DNA of 64,000 nucleotides from Alentia gelatinosa (lineage: Eukaryota; Annelida; Polychaeta; Phyllodocida; Polynoidae). The notes beneath the pieces were generated by a model, which saw only the letters and a list, made by a program, of their open reading frames with translations, made no database searches and was not told the DNA's origin. This document shows positions 1 to 13,500 of the stretch, one piece after another. The stretch spans positions 94,692,797-94,756,796 of the forward strand of contig OX465580.1 in NCBI GenBank assembly GCA_950022655.1, in the 5' to 3' direction. Within the stretch, counting starts at the first letter, position 1. Every line of letters starts with the position of its first letter. The position numbers and the translations under genes are program-made.

Positions 1-240
1 AATGCCAAGTTGACTTGGTGCAAGTGGGTTACCAAAAATGACCCATAGACTGATTACAACCCAAACCTTTGAATTGCAATTTTGTTTTTATAATTCCACG
101 CTCATTCATCAATGATGAACATACCATTTGTTCCTAGGTCATGTTACAACTTTGTGTGGGGTGTGTCGAATTATAAGTATACATCTGAATTAAACTACTT
201 ACAGGGATTCAAGTACATGTATTCTGATGAATTACATATA

Positions 241-565
241 TCCGAAATTTCAAGATTTTCATTTATGATCTTAAAAAATTCCATGATATCAAGTCCGTGG
301 CACCCGGTCATGTCCCGGCCGAATCTGGGCGAACCCTGGTGGCATCAGGCCAGCGTGGGGCCACCGACAAACCGCTAAAGCTCTTATCAGGCTTTCAAAA
401 TATGCCGATTTTTCTGTTTTCTGAAAGCAAATGAGTCATTTTAAGTGATCTGTATGTATATATCCCACAGTTCTGAGCATGTTTTCCCTATCAGTCCTGA
501 AAATGTAATTTTACAACTAGATTCTACTTCTGTATTTTTTTTTCTTACCATGAATTGAGTCCTTG
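241..565 (+). repeat. Dispersed repeat family A, copy 1 (diverged)
   Basis: It starts with GAAATTTCAAGATTTTCATT, has CACCCGGTCATGTCCC in the middle and ends with CTTACCATGAATTGAGTCCTTG. The same order of blocks occurs at 43830-44068. Confidence 0.45.
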
Positions 566-1069
566 CACCAAGGATTAACCCACACAATCGGGGATTATTT
601 AACAGGTTTGTATCGCGTTATTGACTACACCAGATATCATACAACATTTTAGAAACGGGTGATAGATGGTGCAAGAGTCGCATGGCTATGTTGACACAGT
701 GTGAGTACATAGAGAGGGACACGTCCCTCCCACATACCTCGTAATTTGTGGCTGACTGGTGTGATAAGGTGGTATGTTAACCACACCGGGACTGGCAGAT
801 AGCAAGAGGCGGCGCAACGGAGCTGCTGTTTTTGCCTTGTGCCATGTAATCTAGTCGCGAAATATTTTACTTTCCACTACTAACCGGCTTTATAACGAAC
901 CCATTGATAGATCTAGTGATGTCTTATATAGTCGCTAAAATAGTGCTAAATGAAACCATTCTGAAGCTCTAGGTTAAGTCCTGGGTAAATACTTCCACGG
1001 ACTGGTATTCAAGGAAATAAAGCAGTCGAAGACAACACATTCGAATTTGAATGCCTTTTTTCATGTGTT

Positions 1070-1145
1070 CTGAATCTTCATCATTTTAGTGATCAAGATT
1101 GGAGACGAGTGGGATTCCGAAATTTCCTCTGTTTTTTTAGACGGC
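1070..1145 (+). repeat. Dispersed repeat family B, copy 1
   Basis: TCTTCATCATTTTAGTGATC, then GAGACGAGTGGGATTCCGAA and AGACGGCATTGATATCA, the same block order as the other family B copies. Confidence 0.45.
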
Positions 1146-2340
1146 ATTGATATCACTATAGACAACTGATGTTGTCATGGTTATGTACAACCCAGATTTC
1201 AGTGAAAAGTGTGTCTTTTAGTAGAACGAATGTCACTGCACCACTACAGGGGCAAGTACTCAGCAGCGTAAATGTCATCAATATGGTATTCGTTCGTGCA
1301 GATATTGTTCAAGAGCACTCAAATAGACCCCCGGCTCATTAGAACAGCTATTCTTTTCCCTACTCTCACCAAAGTAGATCCGTAAAAATGGAGTGTGATC
1401 ATTTAGTAGAATGCTATACGGTACTATTCACAGACCTTCAAATGAATGTTGCAGTATATGATGATACATATGGCTTATCTGCACCGATGCCATGGGTCTT
1501 ATTTCGGTCCGCCAGGATGTGGGATAGCTGTCCGTATAACGTTAATTATAAAACGTTTTTAGTCATCGTTCATCATCACACCCAGGGCTGATTTAAAGTT
1601 GTATATCATGCTCCTGTGTAACAAAGATTCGTGCATATTGTCTCTAGCCTCGTCCTCTACTGTGTTTGTATCTATGTGATGTACATTTAAAAAGGGGGAG
1701 AATTGTTCCAGTTCTCCTTTTTGGTCGTTGTGAGAACATATAACCGTGTTTGAAACGTTGCTAAAAAAAGTCTGTTTTTGTATCTGGGTTGGAGTGTTCA
1801 ATCAGCGACAGCTAATACATTTGGTGCCCCTTCTCAATATCAGCGATACATATGTATATATACATGTGAACCATGCTGTCCATTTCTGGAAAAAAGAGAC
1901 AAGGAAAAAACACAAACGAACAAGCCGCATGATAGTTGATTGAGATTTACGTCATATCAACAGCCAGGGCAATATCACGGCGAGATCGAATCTTTATGGT
2001 AAGAATGACAAACAAGCACTTATAGTGGCACAGTTGTGCATCAAGTTACTGACCCTGTAATATCAAGAAAAGTCACGAAATTTCATATGATTGTTTATAT
2101 AGCATGAGTTATCTTTGCGGAATGATATCACGAAGCGGAGCTGAGTGATATCTGCCACAGAAGACAACGATACTATGTAAAGAATCATATGAAAGAGAGT
2201 GACGTTTAGATTTTACCCTACCCCTCTCCTCTTTTTTTAACAAAAAAACAACTCCATATGTCGGTTGTGGTATATAAATATTTTATGGCATAACCATGGC
2301 ATTCAGTCACACCATGTTAAATATATGGAGATTTATATGC

Positions 2341-2395
2341 AGGGTTGGATAATCCGTAGTCCAACACGCTACCGACTGAGCTTTCCAGCTGAACT
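2341..2395 (-). repeat. tRNA-like fragment (D-arm and anticodon arm)
   Basis: On the minus strand AGCTCAGTCGGTAGCGTGTT then GGACTACGG looks like a tRNA D-arm plus anticodon stem, but no T-arm follows. Probably a truncated tRNA-derived retroposon, not a functional tRNA. Confidence 0.4.
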
Positions 2396-3239
2396 ATACA
2401 CATGCATGTGATAAGATTTCACAGAAAGACTCTCTGAAACAGAATACTCGACATAGTCAAAGAGTGCATTTTGTAATAGAAGTGAACTGTTGTTTTGTAG
2501 TAAGAGCTTGCTATATCCTATGAACAGCGTCCAACATTCAGCCTTGTCGTAACTTTGTTATCAGTTCCACTCTAACAGTTATATGTCCAGCTAATCAGCG
2601 AAAGAACCCCCGAACGGGAGAAGAACTTGTTTGACTAGTATCTAATCAGGGAATACTACATATGTATATTGTGTAGTCGTTTTAGTAGTAGAACGATGGA
2701 GGCGATATTTGTTTAGTCATTATTATATCATAGAGACAGAACACACATAGTGACATGTCTAGTAATGATTTCGTTTGAAAACTTATAACACACAGGATCT
2801 AACTTTTGAATTAAAAAAAGATAAACACGAGTAGTGTGATATCTACAATAGTTTGTTTCCTATGGGAAGGTTCATGTAGTCGACGTATGTACCACACCAC
2901 GAGAAGGTGCGGTATTTATAGACGTTGGCTATTACGTAACACGTGGAATCACGTCGGGCTGGCCGGCGTGTTGCCGTACAGGGCCTGGGGATCGAGGATC
3001 CACCGCCCGACCCGCCTCAACGTCTCCCACACCATGCTTGGATTTGACAGGGTTAGCACCACTCAGGCTGAAGAGGATAATGCCGCAGTCCAGTCCGGCC
3101 CAGAGAGGCAGAGTCGGCCTTAGACTTGCTTAAGTCTTTCATAATGAACATTCACGAGGAAAAGAAAATCTCAACAGATAATATGTAGCCTTCATCTAGT
3201 CCTTGGCAGGCCCGGGATTCCAACATTGTGTCCCAGTGA

Positions 3240-3279
3240 GGTGTGTGTGTGAGTGGTGGGGGGGGGGGGGGGGGGGGGG
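3240..3279 (+). repeat. (GT)n followed by 22-G tract
   Basis: A GT-rich run leads directly into 22 consecutive G (3258-3279). Confidence 0.95.
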
Positions 3280-4880
3280 TGTAATAATGGGAGGGCTATG
3301 GATAGGACTCGTAGGGTGAGGCTATTCTTGATTTGGCATGATCTCCCCCACCAGGCGACTATGTTGTGACGTGGTAGCAACTGCCCACCACCAAGGTTTA
3401 TGAAAAACAAAAAAACTTTTACAGTAACGTACAGTCGGATAATTCCGCCAGGGTCTTCTGTTAATTTTTTGTAGTTTTTATCGTCGATTTCCTATCCCCG
3501 AAGGGAAGAAGTATATGCACATGTACTCGCCCAGATGTTTTTTTTTTTAGTAGATTAACTAGTTTTAGATAAGGAATTGTTCTTCCTCTATTCACATGTA
3601 ACTCGATTGTCACTGGTCGACACTGTGGAATATGTTTCCCAAAGCACGTAGTGTTCTAGTTCTAAATATACCCACAACATAGAGGTGAACTTTGTGTTGG
3701 TCACGCTGAATCTAGTGGTATTTCTGACACGAACCCATTCAGGGAGACTAGACTTGACCCCGGAGAGATAGAGCCCAATCTTGACTCGCCTCTTTTCCAT
3801 CACACCCGACAAGGGTTTTAGTGATGTCCGATCCCTTACCTCACCTGACTAAGGAACCCAGCACCGCCCACACCCGTGCCACTTGACACCACCAGACGCT
3901 CTCAGGCCAGCGTTACGAGGTGAGAGGTCAACTTGCCAGCTGATCGCCAGCGCCACCCCGCCCCGCCCTACGTTTTGTACGGAAGAACAGTGTGGAAACT
4001 CTGATTGCAAAATAAAAGTAGGTGTGTTTGGGTGGAGTGTGTGTTGTGTCTCGGTGACCTCATGTTTTGTTTTTGCACACGGGTAATTTTCGTGTCCGAC
4101 GTCGTTGGTTTGCGACACAACGTGCCAATTAGTCCACGAACGCCCTCTGGCGACGTCATTCACGTTGTCATGGTGATAATGGGCGACGTCAGCCAGGTCC
4201 AGGATCATTGTGCAGCTCGTTTATCAATACGATGATCTAGGATACAGAATCTCTATGGGCTCTGCTTCTATTTTGGTTGGTGAATGAAGTGGTTTGTTGT
4301 TATGTTAAGTAAAAGATATAGACATTCCTTCTTACCATAATATGAACTTCAGAGTTCTTGATTTGCCATTCAGCTTCTCTATTTCCACCGTCAAGAGGAA
4401 TCAATCTCCATTTCTGTCAAACTTCCATCATTCTGACTCAGTGTGACATCCACCCCAACGATCATCTCTTCATTCTTGCTGGATGAAACAGCTAAGCGAC
4501 TCCTGTGATATTTCTTATACACTAAAGAGATAGATACGTATGCTGATCGTGTTCCTTACCAAGTGAAATTGACATAATTGGCTCTGACAGTTTGATGTGT
4601 TCAGCAAGAGTTTTATTATCCACCTAATACAACGTGTCCATGGAAAACACATAAGGAGTGCGTACTTAAATAAACTAATATCGGTACCCCACTCGTCAAG
4701 AAAAGGTGGATAATAAATATAATCAGAGATTCTCGTATGCTTTCGGATATTACTACGCGTCAACTCCTCGGAGCATACGATCGCTTGTATCTGAAACCAG
4801 TTAATATTGTGTATTTATTGAAACGGGAGTTTGTGCGACAACCATGAGAGCGGATTGAGTGGATGGTCGGGTAGTGTCTG

Positions 4881-4912
<32 letters not shown>

Positions 4913-4999
4913 GGGGGGGGGGGGGGTAAGCGTTCAGTGTGTGAGGGGGGATAGGGCAGGGGGGGGGGGGGGGGGTCGTTGGGAGGAGGGGGGGGGGGG
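4881..4999 (+). repeat. (TG)n with three G-tracts
   Basis: A TG repeat followed by G-runs at 4912-4926, 4959-4975 and 4988-4999. The four G-blocks in ~90 bp could form G-quadruplexes on the + strand. Confidence 0.95.
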
Positions 5000-5426
5000 C
5001 TATAGGCATGACCTCAGGTGACACGAAGCAAAGAAAAGTGGGTCACGAAACATCTCAAAATCTTCACACGCACTCTCCAAAAGATATTGTGTTTCACTAC
5101 CGTTCTATCTCTGCCGTAGGTGGAGAACGAACACACTCCATGTTATCCAACTGGCAGATTTGCAAATAAAAGGAAATTGCCATTTCTTTCAAGTAAATGG
5201 ACAGCGTGTCGCATGTATGTCATGACTTAATCTCGGTTGTTATTATTATGAGGTGTACACAATCTAGTTGTCGTACGATCGGGCCGGGTGAATGTGCTCT
5301 CCTATCAGTCTCCGAAGTAAAAATATTTTGTCTCGTTCAGACGAGTTTCAGGTGTTTGAAAACCTGAGGTTTCTTAACTGGACTAGAACAACTTGTTCTA
5401 TCTTGAAAGGTCCAGACTAAACTAGA

Positions 5427-5540
5427 TTAGAGATTTCCAGCATTTCAAGATATCTACAAGTCAGCCGCATCTGGAGATACACCGATCGAACCCAAATGTG
5501 CTAATTTTTATTTTTTTTCTAACCGTGGCTTGTATCCCTG
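5427..5540 (+). repeat. Dispersed repeat family A, copy 2
   Basis: AGCATTTCAAGATATCTACA at the start, and the family's 3' block TTTTTTCTAACCGTGGCTTG then TATCCCTG at the end. Confidence 0.5.
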
Positions 5541-7221
5541 CACATTTAATCTCACCATTCCAGGCAAGGCTGATTCATCAGCTTTTAGGAATATCCTCCT
5601 AGTCTCCTTTAGCCCACAGTCTGTTTATGTTTACACACAACAGCTGTAATGGAAAAATTATGTCCTCATTATTCAATAGCCTGGTAGTCAACAAAGGTGG
5701 CACCGTGAGTTCCTGTATTGTGGGTCGAGCACAATACATCCATGTACTTTCAATTTGAAGCAGATCAGGGAACAACACCTGGACCTTATGGTGCAAGTGG
5801 CAAGTCGGTCTCACTAATGGTACATGGGTTGTCTCCGAAGTGAAGCCTGAAGGAGAGATGCTGGATCTGCTGCGACCACGAGGATGGGTGTACCTCTGTT
5901 GGAAGAGTGCCCTGTGCAGTGTTCACGGTGAATGTACACAGTGCAGGCTGGCGGCGTCAATTGTCATCGCCAACTGTCACTGTCAGTGTTAGGACGTGAG
6001 ACACGGGCCGGGTGACTGCTCACCGCTCGTCGAGCTCTAATCTATAGTGGTAATTACGTCAGTAAATGTCAGACGATGTGTCAACAATAGAGGGCTGAAT
6101 AGCCGTCAACAGTCAACGACAAAAAAAGTTTTATTTTCGGTATCTAAGGGAGCAGATGATGGTGACCGAAAAAGAGAAATGAGGCTATCGATAAAATGCG
6201 TTTCGAGGAATGATATATTCTATCTTATTGTGTCACACAGCAGACTTCTAATTATGATCTATTACAAAGTATGATGAAGGGGTCTTGAAAGTGGTGTCAT
6301 TTCAATCTATGTGGGTATTCACATGAAGTGGTCGGAATGCCTCGAATATCATTATAAATATCTCGTGTTTGTAACCCTCCACCCTCCCCTAGTGGCTATC
6401 GTACATACGCAGGCAGGATGATTAGGGTTTGGATTGGGGGAAACCTATTGGAAATATTGGATACATAAATTTACGTATGTACTTTATGGTCGGCCCCTCT
6501 ATTTGCCAAATTGTCAGCTTCAGGATAAACTACATGAAGAAAGAGAAGAGCATTGACTGTCATCACTTGTTCCAACAACTTTATCTCAGACACTGTAAAC
6601 GAAGATAAAAAGATATTTATATGTGTGTTCATCCCCTTATTGTGTTGTCTTATACTGGCGGCATTCATCGGGTCTATATTTTAAACAAAACACAAGAGGA
6701 TTCCAGTAACTTTTGGACATATGTTTCTGCTGTGGTGCCAACAGAACACAAATCCGATTATTTCAGATATTTGTACTTGAAATTGCAATTAACAAAAGTA
6801 GATAGTCAAGCCATAATCCATAAGTAAGGAAATAAAAGTAATTGGGGACTGGGGGATGTTAAAAATCATTTAACTTTGAGAAGGTGCAAATAATAGACTA
6901 TATCGCAGATAATTAGATGTTCAAATCAATTCCAAATCTTATTCTTCCCCATTGAAAATCTTCACAAAATTCCACTGAAGGTAATTGGATTTGAAAAAGG
7001 AAAACATGAGAAAGATAAATCATTTGGCATAAGTTCACCTTATGGAATAAGAGCTATTTGAGTCTATTTTTTTGCAATTTGCTATCACATTATGAGTGAA
7101 TTTTTAAATTTCTTATATCGTTTAGTAGGGAAAATAAGACACCCAATTTAATGAAAGATTGTGTACTTTTCAAATGCCTCATATATAGGCCATGTTCCAG
7201 AGATGCTAGATTACTGGTAAA

Positions 7222-7359
7222 ATACGGACGTCCGAAGTTTCAAGAATTTCATTTATAATGATCAAAATTGTCAAAAGTCGAAATCGGGCGGGACGAGGCC
7301 ACAGAGAGTCTGCCGACGAACTTCTGAATCGTTTTTCTAACTGCGATCTGTATCCCTGA
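7222..7359 (+). repeat. Dispersed repeat family A, copy 3, just upstream of an ankyrin exon
   Basis: Starts GTCCGAAGTTTCAAGAATTT, then CATTTATAATGATCAAAATT, and ends TTTTTCTAACTGCGATCTG then TATCCCTG. The end lies 46 bp before the exon at 7406. Confidence 0.55.
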
Positions 7360-7405
7360 TATCAACATTGACTTACTTACGATTCTCATCCCTTTGATGT
7401 TGCAG

Positions 7406-7536
7406 GCATGTATAGACGACAACCTAGATATGGTGGAGTTCCTCGTGGAGCGAGGAGCCGACATCGATGCCTGCGACAATGAAGGCTGGACCCCTCTACA
7501 TGCCACAGCCTCCTGCGGCTTCATGGACATAGCCAA
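7406..7536 (+). CDS. PPP1R12A: MYPT exon 1 of window: ankyrin repeat
   Basis: The acceptor is ttgcag and the donor gtgagt. It encodes 43 codons plus two bases (AA). It opens ACIDDNLDMVEFLVERGADI and continues through DNEGWTPLHATASCGFMDIA, a textbook ankyrin helix-turn-helix with the TPLH tetrapeptide. This closely matches the second and third ankyrin repeats of vertebrate MYPT1, where an exon also begins at ACIDDN. In this family the repeats cradle the PP1 catalytic subunit and help bind myosin. The previous intron phase is 0, so the upstream exon should end on a complete codon. That exon should carry the PP1-docking RVxF-like motif and the first repeat; I could not find it in 1-7405. Confidence 0.93.
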
Positions 7537-10500
7537 GTGAGTACAAAAACTACACAGACAGCGAAAACAAACATCTAGTGCACGGGCCACACAATACGCA
7601 GTGTTGTCCGGGTGTGCAGACATGTGGGTTGGGACCAGGCAACGTCCTGTCAACCTTCTTCACTCACGGGGTTCTGATCCTGAATCTCCAGCTTATTATG
7701 GTTTAGTCCAAAGGGAAGTAGAATTTAGGAACGATGGTTTAGATTGGGTCGTGTCTGATGACGATACAGTATAAATGACTTGTATGAATTAGCTCCTTTC
7801 CAAAGGGCTTTTTATAGGCTCACTCTGTGTATGTCATCAGAGGGACATTAGTCTAATCAGCCCACTTATCACTCGTAATGACGTTCTAGTTGTATGGACG
7901 TTATGAAAAGCAGTGAAATGGATAGCTTTATTAGTAAGTATCTTTAATATGGCTGATAGAAATGACATATCAATGCATTAATAATTCATAATGAATATTT
8001 TGGAATAATGAACCAAAATAGAATAGGAAAGATTACTGCCGAAATGCATGTTGAATGTTGGAGTATGTATTTCATGCAGTGATTTCACAAATTGTTTTGT
8101 AAGAAATACAACCGTCCCGTAAACTTCAAGCCATCACACAATAATGGAACTCTGTAACCACCCACAATACTTTAGACATCATTTAATACAAAAACGTTTA
8201 TAGATATATACAGTCTTTTAACACACCATGCAAGCTAAAGACTTAGAACATCCGAAAGGCAATGCAAACTTTGGATGTCTATCATTTTCCATCTTGTGCG
8301 TAAAATGTCTTGAAGCTGAATACGTTAGAGTAACTTGGCTAGAAAACACTTCTAGATTAATGAGACGTGGCAAAGACACTTCTATAGTAACAACAAATAA
8401 AAACAGAACACACTTCTAAGCACGGCTGAAAAACACCAACCGATAACAGCTGAATACGCAGTATAAGGGGTACTACATATTTCTGATCACCTTTATAGAT
8501 CCAGGGTATGGATTATCGAAGTATAGGCGCACATAAGCTAGATCCGTTAGTTTGGCATGTGACTTTGTGTATAGAACTTTACTTAGATATATTGATGAAC
8601 GAGGCCTAGCTTCACAAAAAAATATTCCAACCATAAGATTTCCCCGTAAGCCCTAACGGAAAGAAAAAATTACACAGAACTTTACTCAGATAGATCGATT
8701 GCATTATCTGGGTTTTGTTTCTTGTTATAGTTCCTACCTAAGTGTACTCGAACCTGCACCGCGTAGAGCAGGTCTTATCTACGTGCCCTCATTGGGTTTG
8801 GGAGTCTTTTTTTTATGTACATGTCAGGGAATAGTGGGGTGGCTCAGCGGCGATAACAACTTCCTGCTCTTGCTGGCAGAGGAAGATTCTCGTCCTGGGT
8901 GTGAGTACTACAGACGGCTGTGGCGTGATGGTGAAGGCCGGCTACCACTCCCGGACCTGCCGCGGCTGTTTGTCTTGCTACACCCTCAGACTCCCTTCTC
9001 CCCTGCCCGGGGTTGGAACCAATGCTAAACTGATGCCAAAAATAGCATCCACCAAGTTCTGACTCACTGCTGGAGGAGATGGAGGAGTAGGAGGAGGCTT
9101 GGTGCACAAGGCGAAGGCCATCGAGGGCTTCGCTCCTAGCACCACCACCGAGCCGCCACCACCACCCCCACCACCACCACCACCACCGCACCACGGGCAG
9201 GGTTTGCCTTCATAGCAAACTGAAAGGGCCACCACCGTGGCACCACCTCCAGTGGACCACTTCTGGCAGTAGCACCACTTCTACCCTGATCGGCTGCTTA
9301 CAAGTACCTCGGGTACGACTAGGAGCTGCGATCGGGCCTCCACAGGGCCCTCTCCCAACCGTCTCCGCATCTCCACCTGAACACACCATCTCCCGCTGAG
9401 TATCTGGGAAAAAGTAAGGGACCCTGGGATTCAGCAACCAAGGCTTTCCGCGAGAGTCACGACGAACCGAGTCTTTTTGCTCGGGATGCTAATGATATTG
9501 TTAATAAAAGTGAGAGAAAGAAAATGTTTTGTGTAGATGTCAATCCTCCAGGTGGTTGAAAGGGCAGGCATACTCTCCCATAGCCCGGATGTGCTGTGTC
9601 CTTGCCTGTAACTGATCGGCCGCACTCTGACATTGATGGGACCTCTCTTTTTGGGAGTGACACCCACTCGTTGGGGGTAGGGATAGGGGTGGGTCGGGTT
9701 GAGAGGTAACACGGTGCATGCTGCCTTGCCCCTTGTGTAATGCGTGTAACACAGGGCGCATCGCACTGTCACTGATCCAGGATCTGTGCTCCCGGATCAG
9801 TTGAGTAACATCAAATCGAAATTAAATTCCGCGGATGGGGGAGGACGGCGGCCAACTGTGGTTACACGGGAGTTATCAATCAGGCTTTAGAATCCACTAA
9901 CGTGGTACTTCACAAATAGGTGTCCCTCACACCATTGATCTAAATCCACCCCACGTTTGCTCTTTATACGTTTGTTAACAGATTGACACATCTATTATAT
10001 ACATACATGTATATGGAATCCTTTACTGCACCTCCGCTTCTCATCGCCTTATAAACAGGTATTCAGGGATTGTGACGCATTTCTCCCACTGACTTAACTC
10101 TTCCACTGAAAACCCCGTCCTATATACATATCAGTTACATCAGTAGCCCATTATCTGCAGCAGATTCCCAGTTCTGATGGCTCTGTGTGTCTATAAAACT
10201 CTGGGTGTTTAGAAGTTGTGTTTAGAAGGTGGCTGCCCACCTATTATATATCCTTGTTGTGGGTATGTATTGATATGGTAACCTTTCACCAGCTACGAGC
10301 CAGGTTTTTGAAATGTTTATAGTGGACATCCTTTTTGTCCTCACCCTTGCTGAGGAGGTATACACCTGCATTCGGAGTTTCTGATGAGAGCTCTAACAGC
10401 TCGGGCATGTTTGGGGAAATCCTTGATCCTGCCTGGCTTATATGTTTGGAGTGAGATGCTAATCTTCTGAGATTTTATATCGTCATTTCCTCATATGACG

Positions 10501-13500
10501 GCGAGATAAGATCTACGAGATAGATATGACGAGGTGAATGAGTGCTGTCTTGATGTTAGAGGACAGTCCTACTAGTATTCAAATGTATTTAATGATGTTG
10601 AGAAATAGGTCTACCGTTACAAACTATTCTCTAATACGGGCTATAGATGATGGATGGAACTGCGCATGGGGTTTGTAAGGGAAATATAAAACTGGGTCTA
10701 AGTTACCCCTCCCTTAATCTCCTGTTTAGTTCTGCATTTTAGAATATTGTGAATCCCGACACGAAACAAAATCTAAAGCAAACTTTATGGAGGCAAAACC
10801 AAAGCAAAGTAGGGACTTCACTATAGATCTTTTCAGTGTATTTTTCCATTGTAACACATCTCGCCCTGAAGAAGGCCAGACCTGGCCTGAAACTTAGGCA
10901 TAACAATATGAAACAATAAGCCTGTGCATATTATGTGACTTCGTGAAAAGGTTTCTAACTTACCTTGGGGAACTACTCTTCGTTGCCCAAGGATACACCT
11001 TGTTATCCTAGGGCGCTCATTAGTGTCCCAGGTTCGTTAGAACATCAATTACCCTTCATGCTTTTACCAAAGGTAAGTAATCGGGTAATTACCTATTCAA
11101 CAAAAGTTGTACTTGGTGTGTAGTTGGTAAGTCATTTTTCTCGCTTTTATCCCTTTCTTGAGAAAAATGACGTCTCTGTCAAAAATCAATATATGTATAG
11201 ATGAAGAGAACCTTAACTGAAAAGGTGAGTCAGCTTACTTGACCCTACGGGTTGGAAGGAAGATCTTTAAGCTGGAAGAACCTGTACGTAAAAAGACAAG
11301 GTCGTCAGCATTGACCTGGCCCATTTGTTAATGCTTACATAGTACATGTATATGCCTGATTGAAGAGATTTGCACATTGAACAAGCTCCCTTTGATCTTT
11401 CTGGTGGTACTGAGGAAATTTGACCTACCGTTTCTTGCTTACCCATTTATATTTCCCCTGTAAACGCTTCACCATTATATCTATATATTATTTCAGAAGT
11501 CCTCACATTTTACCAACCTAATTCTCCTTTTCATAGTTTCATATCGCTCACCCTACCGTAAAACACTACCTAGACTGGCATCAGTCTGAGTGCTGTCGCC
11601 TTCCCTCCCCCAGCTGTCTTCTTTGGGACTGCTGGACCTGTCAGTCGTTAGAGGCTATGTATTGCCTGGTTAAGTTTCATTTATCCTATTGAATGTTCAC
11701 GATCAAAGACTTCAGCAAGTCTACCCCTCTTCTCAATCCTATTCTTATTCGTAAGATCTTAGCGTAATCTATTCTGACCCCCTTCCTGCACCCCACATCT
11801 TCACTTGGCTTTATTACCCCACCTACTTTCATACCCTCCACCGGCCCCCATCATACCTTAACCTTCCTGTGCACCTGTTACTTGTTCCACTTCATTCATA
11901 AATGCCTAGTAACCCACCCATCCATCCACCGCCACAGATCCAACATGCTCAGGCCGTTGTCCCTGAACTATCTATTGAAAGTTGTATCGTGGTGCTCGTT
12001 AGACTGATGTAAAGTAAGGGGTGATGGTGAATACGTTAACGCACATCAAATTAGGCATTTACATTTTTTATTCTTTGTTTCTGAAATTTCGAATCGCGCT
12101 CTACGCCTCGAGGTATGTATACTAGCTTACTTAGTGTAGCCGAGAAAGAGTTAGGCAGTTTTCATATGATATATTCAAATAGTTTTTAAAACGTTCAGCG
12201 ACTTATTCTTTGCTTGCAAAACGAAATGATAAATGTTCGAAAACACACTAGATACTTATCTGATCGTATTGGTTTATAAGAGATCTTCAAATATCTGACA
12301 TGAACCCAGTATCAAAATGTTTGTCAATTGGGAGATTCAACGAAACTTCCTGTTCTGAGTAGAAGCTAAGATAGAAATACTCACAAGAATTGAATGATAT
12401 ATCACTAGAAATACGATTACCTTCAGGTAATTGCCGTTATAAGGTATAAAAGAAAACATAAGCAAATTTAATTTGCTCTAGACATTTACCTGGAGATGTA
12501 ATACACAGGGATGGATTGGCCAGACTTATACTAGCGCCCCTTCTCTATTACCCCATCACTGCCATTACTACCGACATCACCAGGACCGACACTACCACCT
12601 ATCACCTTTACCTCCGTTTACCACCCGCCATCCTACCACGACCTCCTACACAGTCTGCCCAGGTCTGCCCCGTCTCCCATTCCCCGGAGGAGTGCGACCA
12701 ACCGGTACCAACCAGAGTGTGACGAGGGAAACAAGCCATTGGGTCCTGTCATGGCCACACCGCCCTGTACACGTACATAGCACCCCGAGCCACCTACCGT
12801 CCGACTACCTACCCCCAGCCAGCTCCCACAGGGGCGGTCAGGAAAACCAGGCCATGCTTTTCTCCCGGCCCTCATTCATTATGCCCATCGGGCCTCTGAT
12901 CCAAACGAAGCTGACTCTCCTCAGAGACTCTGCAGGTGCAAGTAGTAAGTTTGGTTGTAATATTTAGGGTATGATTAGAGTCGGTCATGTATGGAAACAT
13001 GATTCTTATTACTATGGGTTCGGTTGGGAAATGTATAGCTTTCATTCATAGCATCAAGTGAAAGCCGAAATTGCAGAAAATCAGCAGGTCAATAATCATG
13101 GATATATAGCTTAGTGTGATATGCTCAAGTAATAGTCCTGGATATATTGGAAAATATTGTGTATTTTGAGGCCTATTTTCTTCTCTGATTTCAAAAGCAC
13201 GCAAAGTTATTCGGGGGGGGGGGGGGGTATTTACACATGAATCGGAATCATCTTCTATTTTTGTTTACCTCTTAGGTTAGTTTAAAGTGACTTTATAGCC
13301 GATATAACTGAAGCCGAAACTTAGATTAATGTAAATACATGTAGATATTGAAATGCTCCACAACATGGTCCCATTCATTTGACTTAGGGTCAAGTAAGCT
13401 GACTGAACTTTTCAATTAAGATTTTCCTTAATTTATACATACATCAATTTTTGAAAAAGACGTTATTTCTCATAAGGAAGGTTTAAATAAAGATGTGGAC

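Larger units (their letters stand above)
1..7405 (+). other. Upstream intron, no exon found
   Basis: AT-rich intronic sequence before the first visible MYPT exon. I looked for the exon with the N-terminal PP1-docking motif and first ankyrin repeat and did not find it. It holds dispersed repeat copies (about 241-565, 1070-1145, 5427-5540, 7222-7359), a tRNA-like fragment (2341-2395), GT/G tracts (3240-3279, 4881-4999) and two GC-rich patches (about 2940-3120 and 3860-3980) without a convincing coding frame. Confidence 0.7.

Noticed and set aside
2341..2395. Functional tRNA gene on the minus strand
   Set aside because: The D-arm and anticodon arm are tRNA-like but no T-arm or acceptor stem closes it, so it is a retroposon fragment.
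8699..9194. Overlapping frames on both strands in a CCA-rich patch
   Set aside because: Low-complexity triplet repeats keep all frames open; no motif is seen.
10377..10420. Hammerhead ribozyme (CTGATGA followed by a GAGCT/AGCTC stem)
   Set aside because: The obligatory GAAA after stem II is replaced by GGGC and no stem I/III pairing was found.
10855..10920. End of a retrotransposon reading frame (CTGAAGAAGGCC...GGCCTGAAACTT)
   Set aside because: The pattern is suggestive of Penelope/LINE-type ends, but no reverse-transcriptase frame lies upstream. Too short to annotate.
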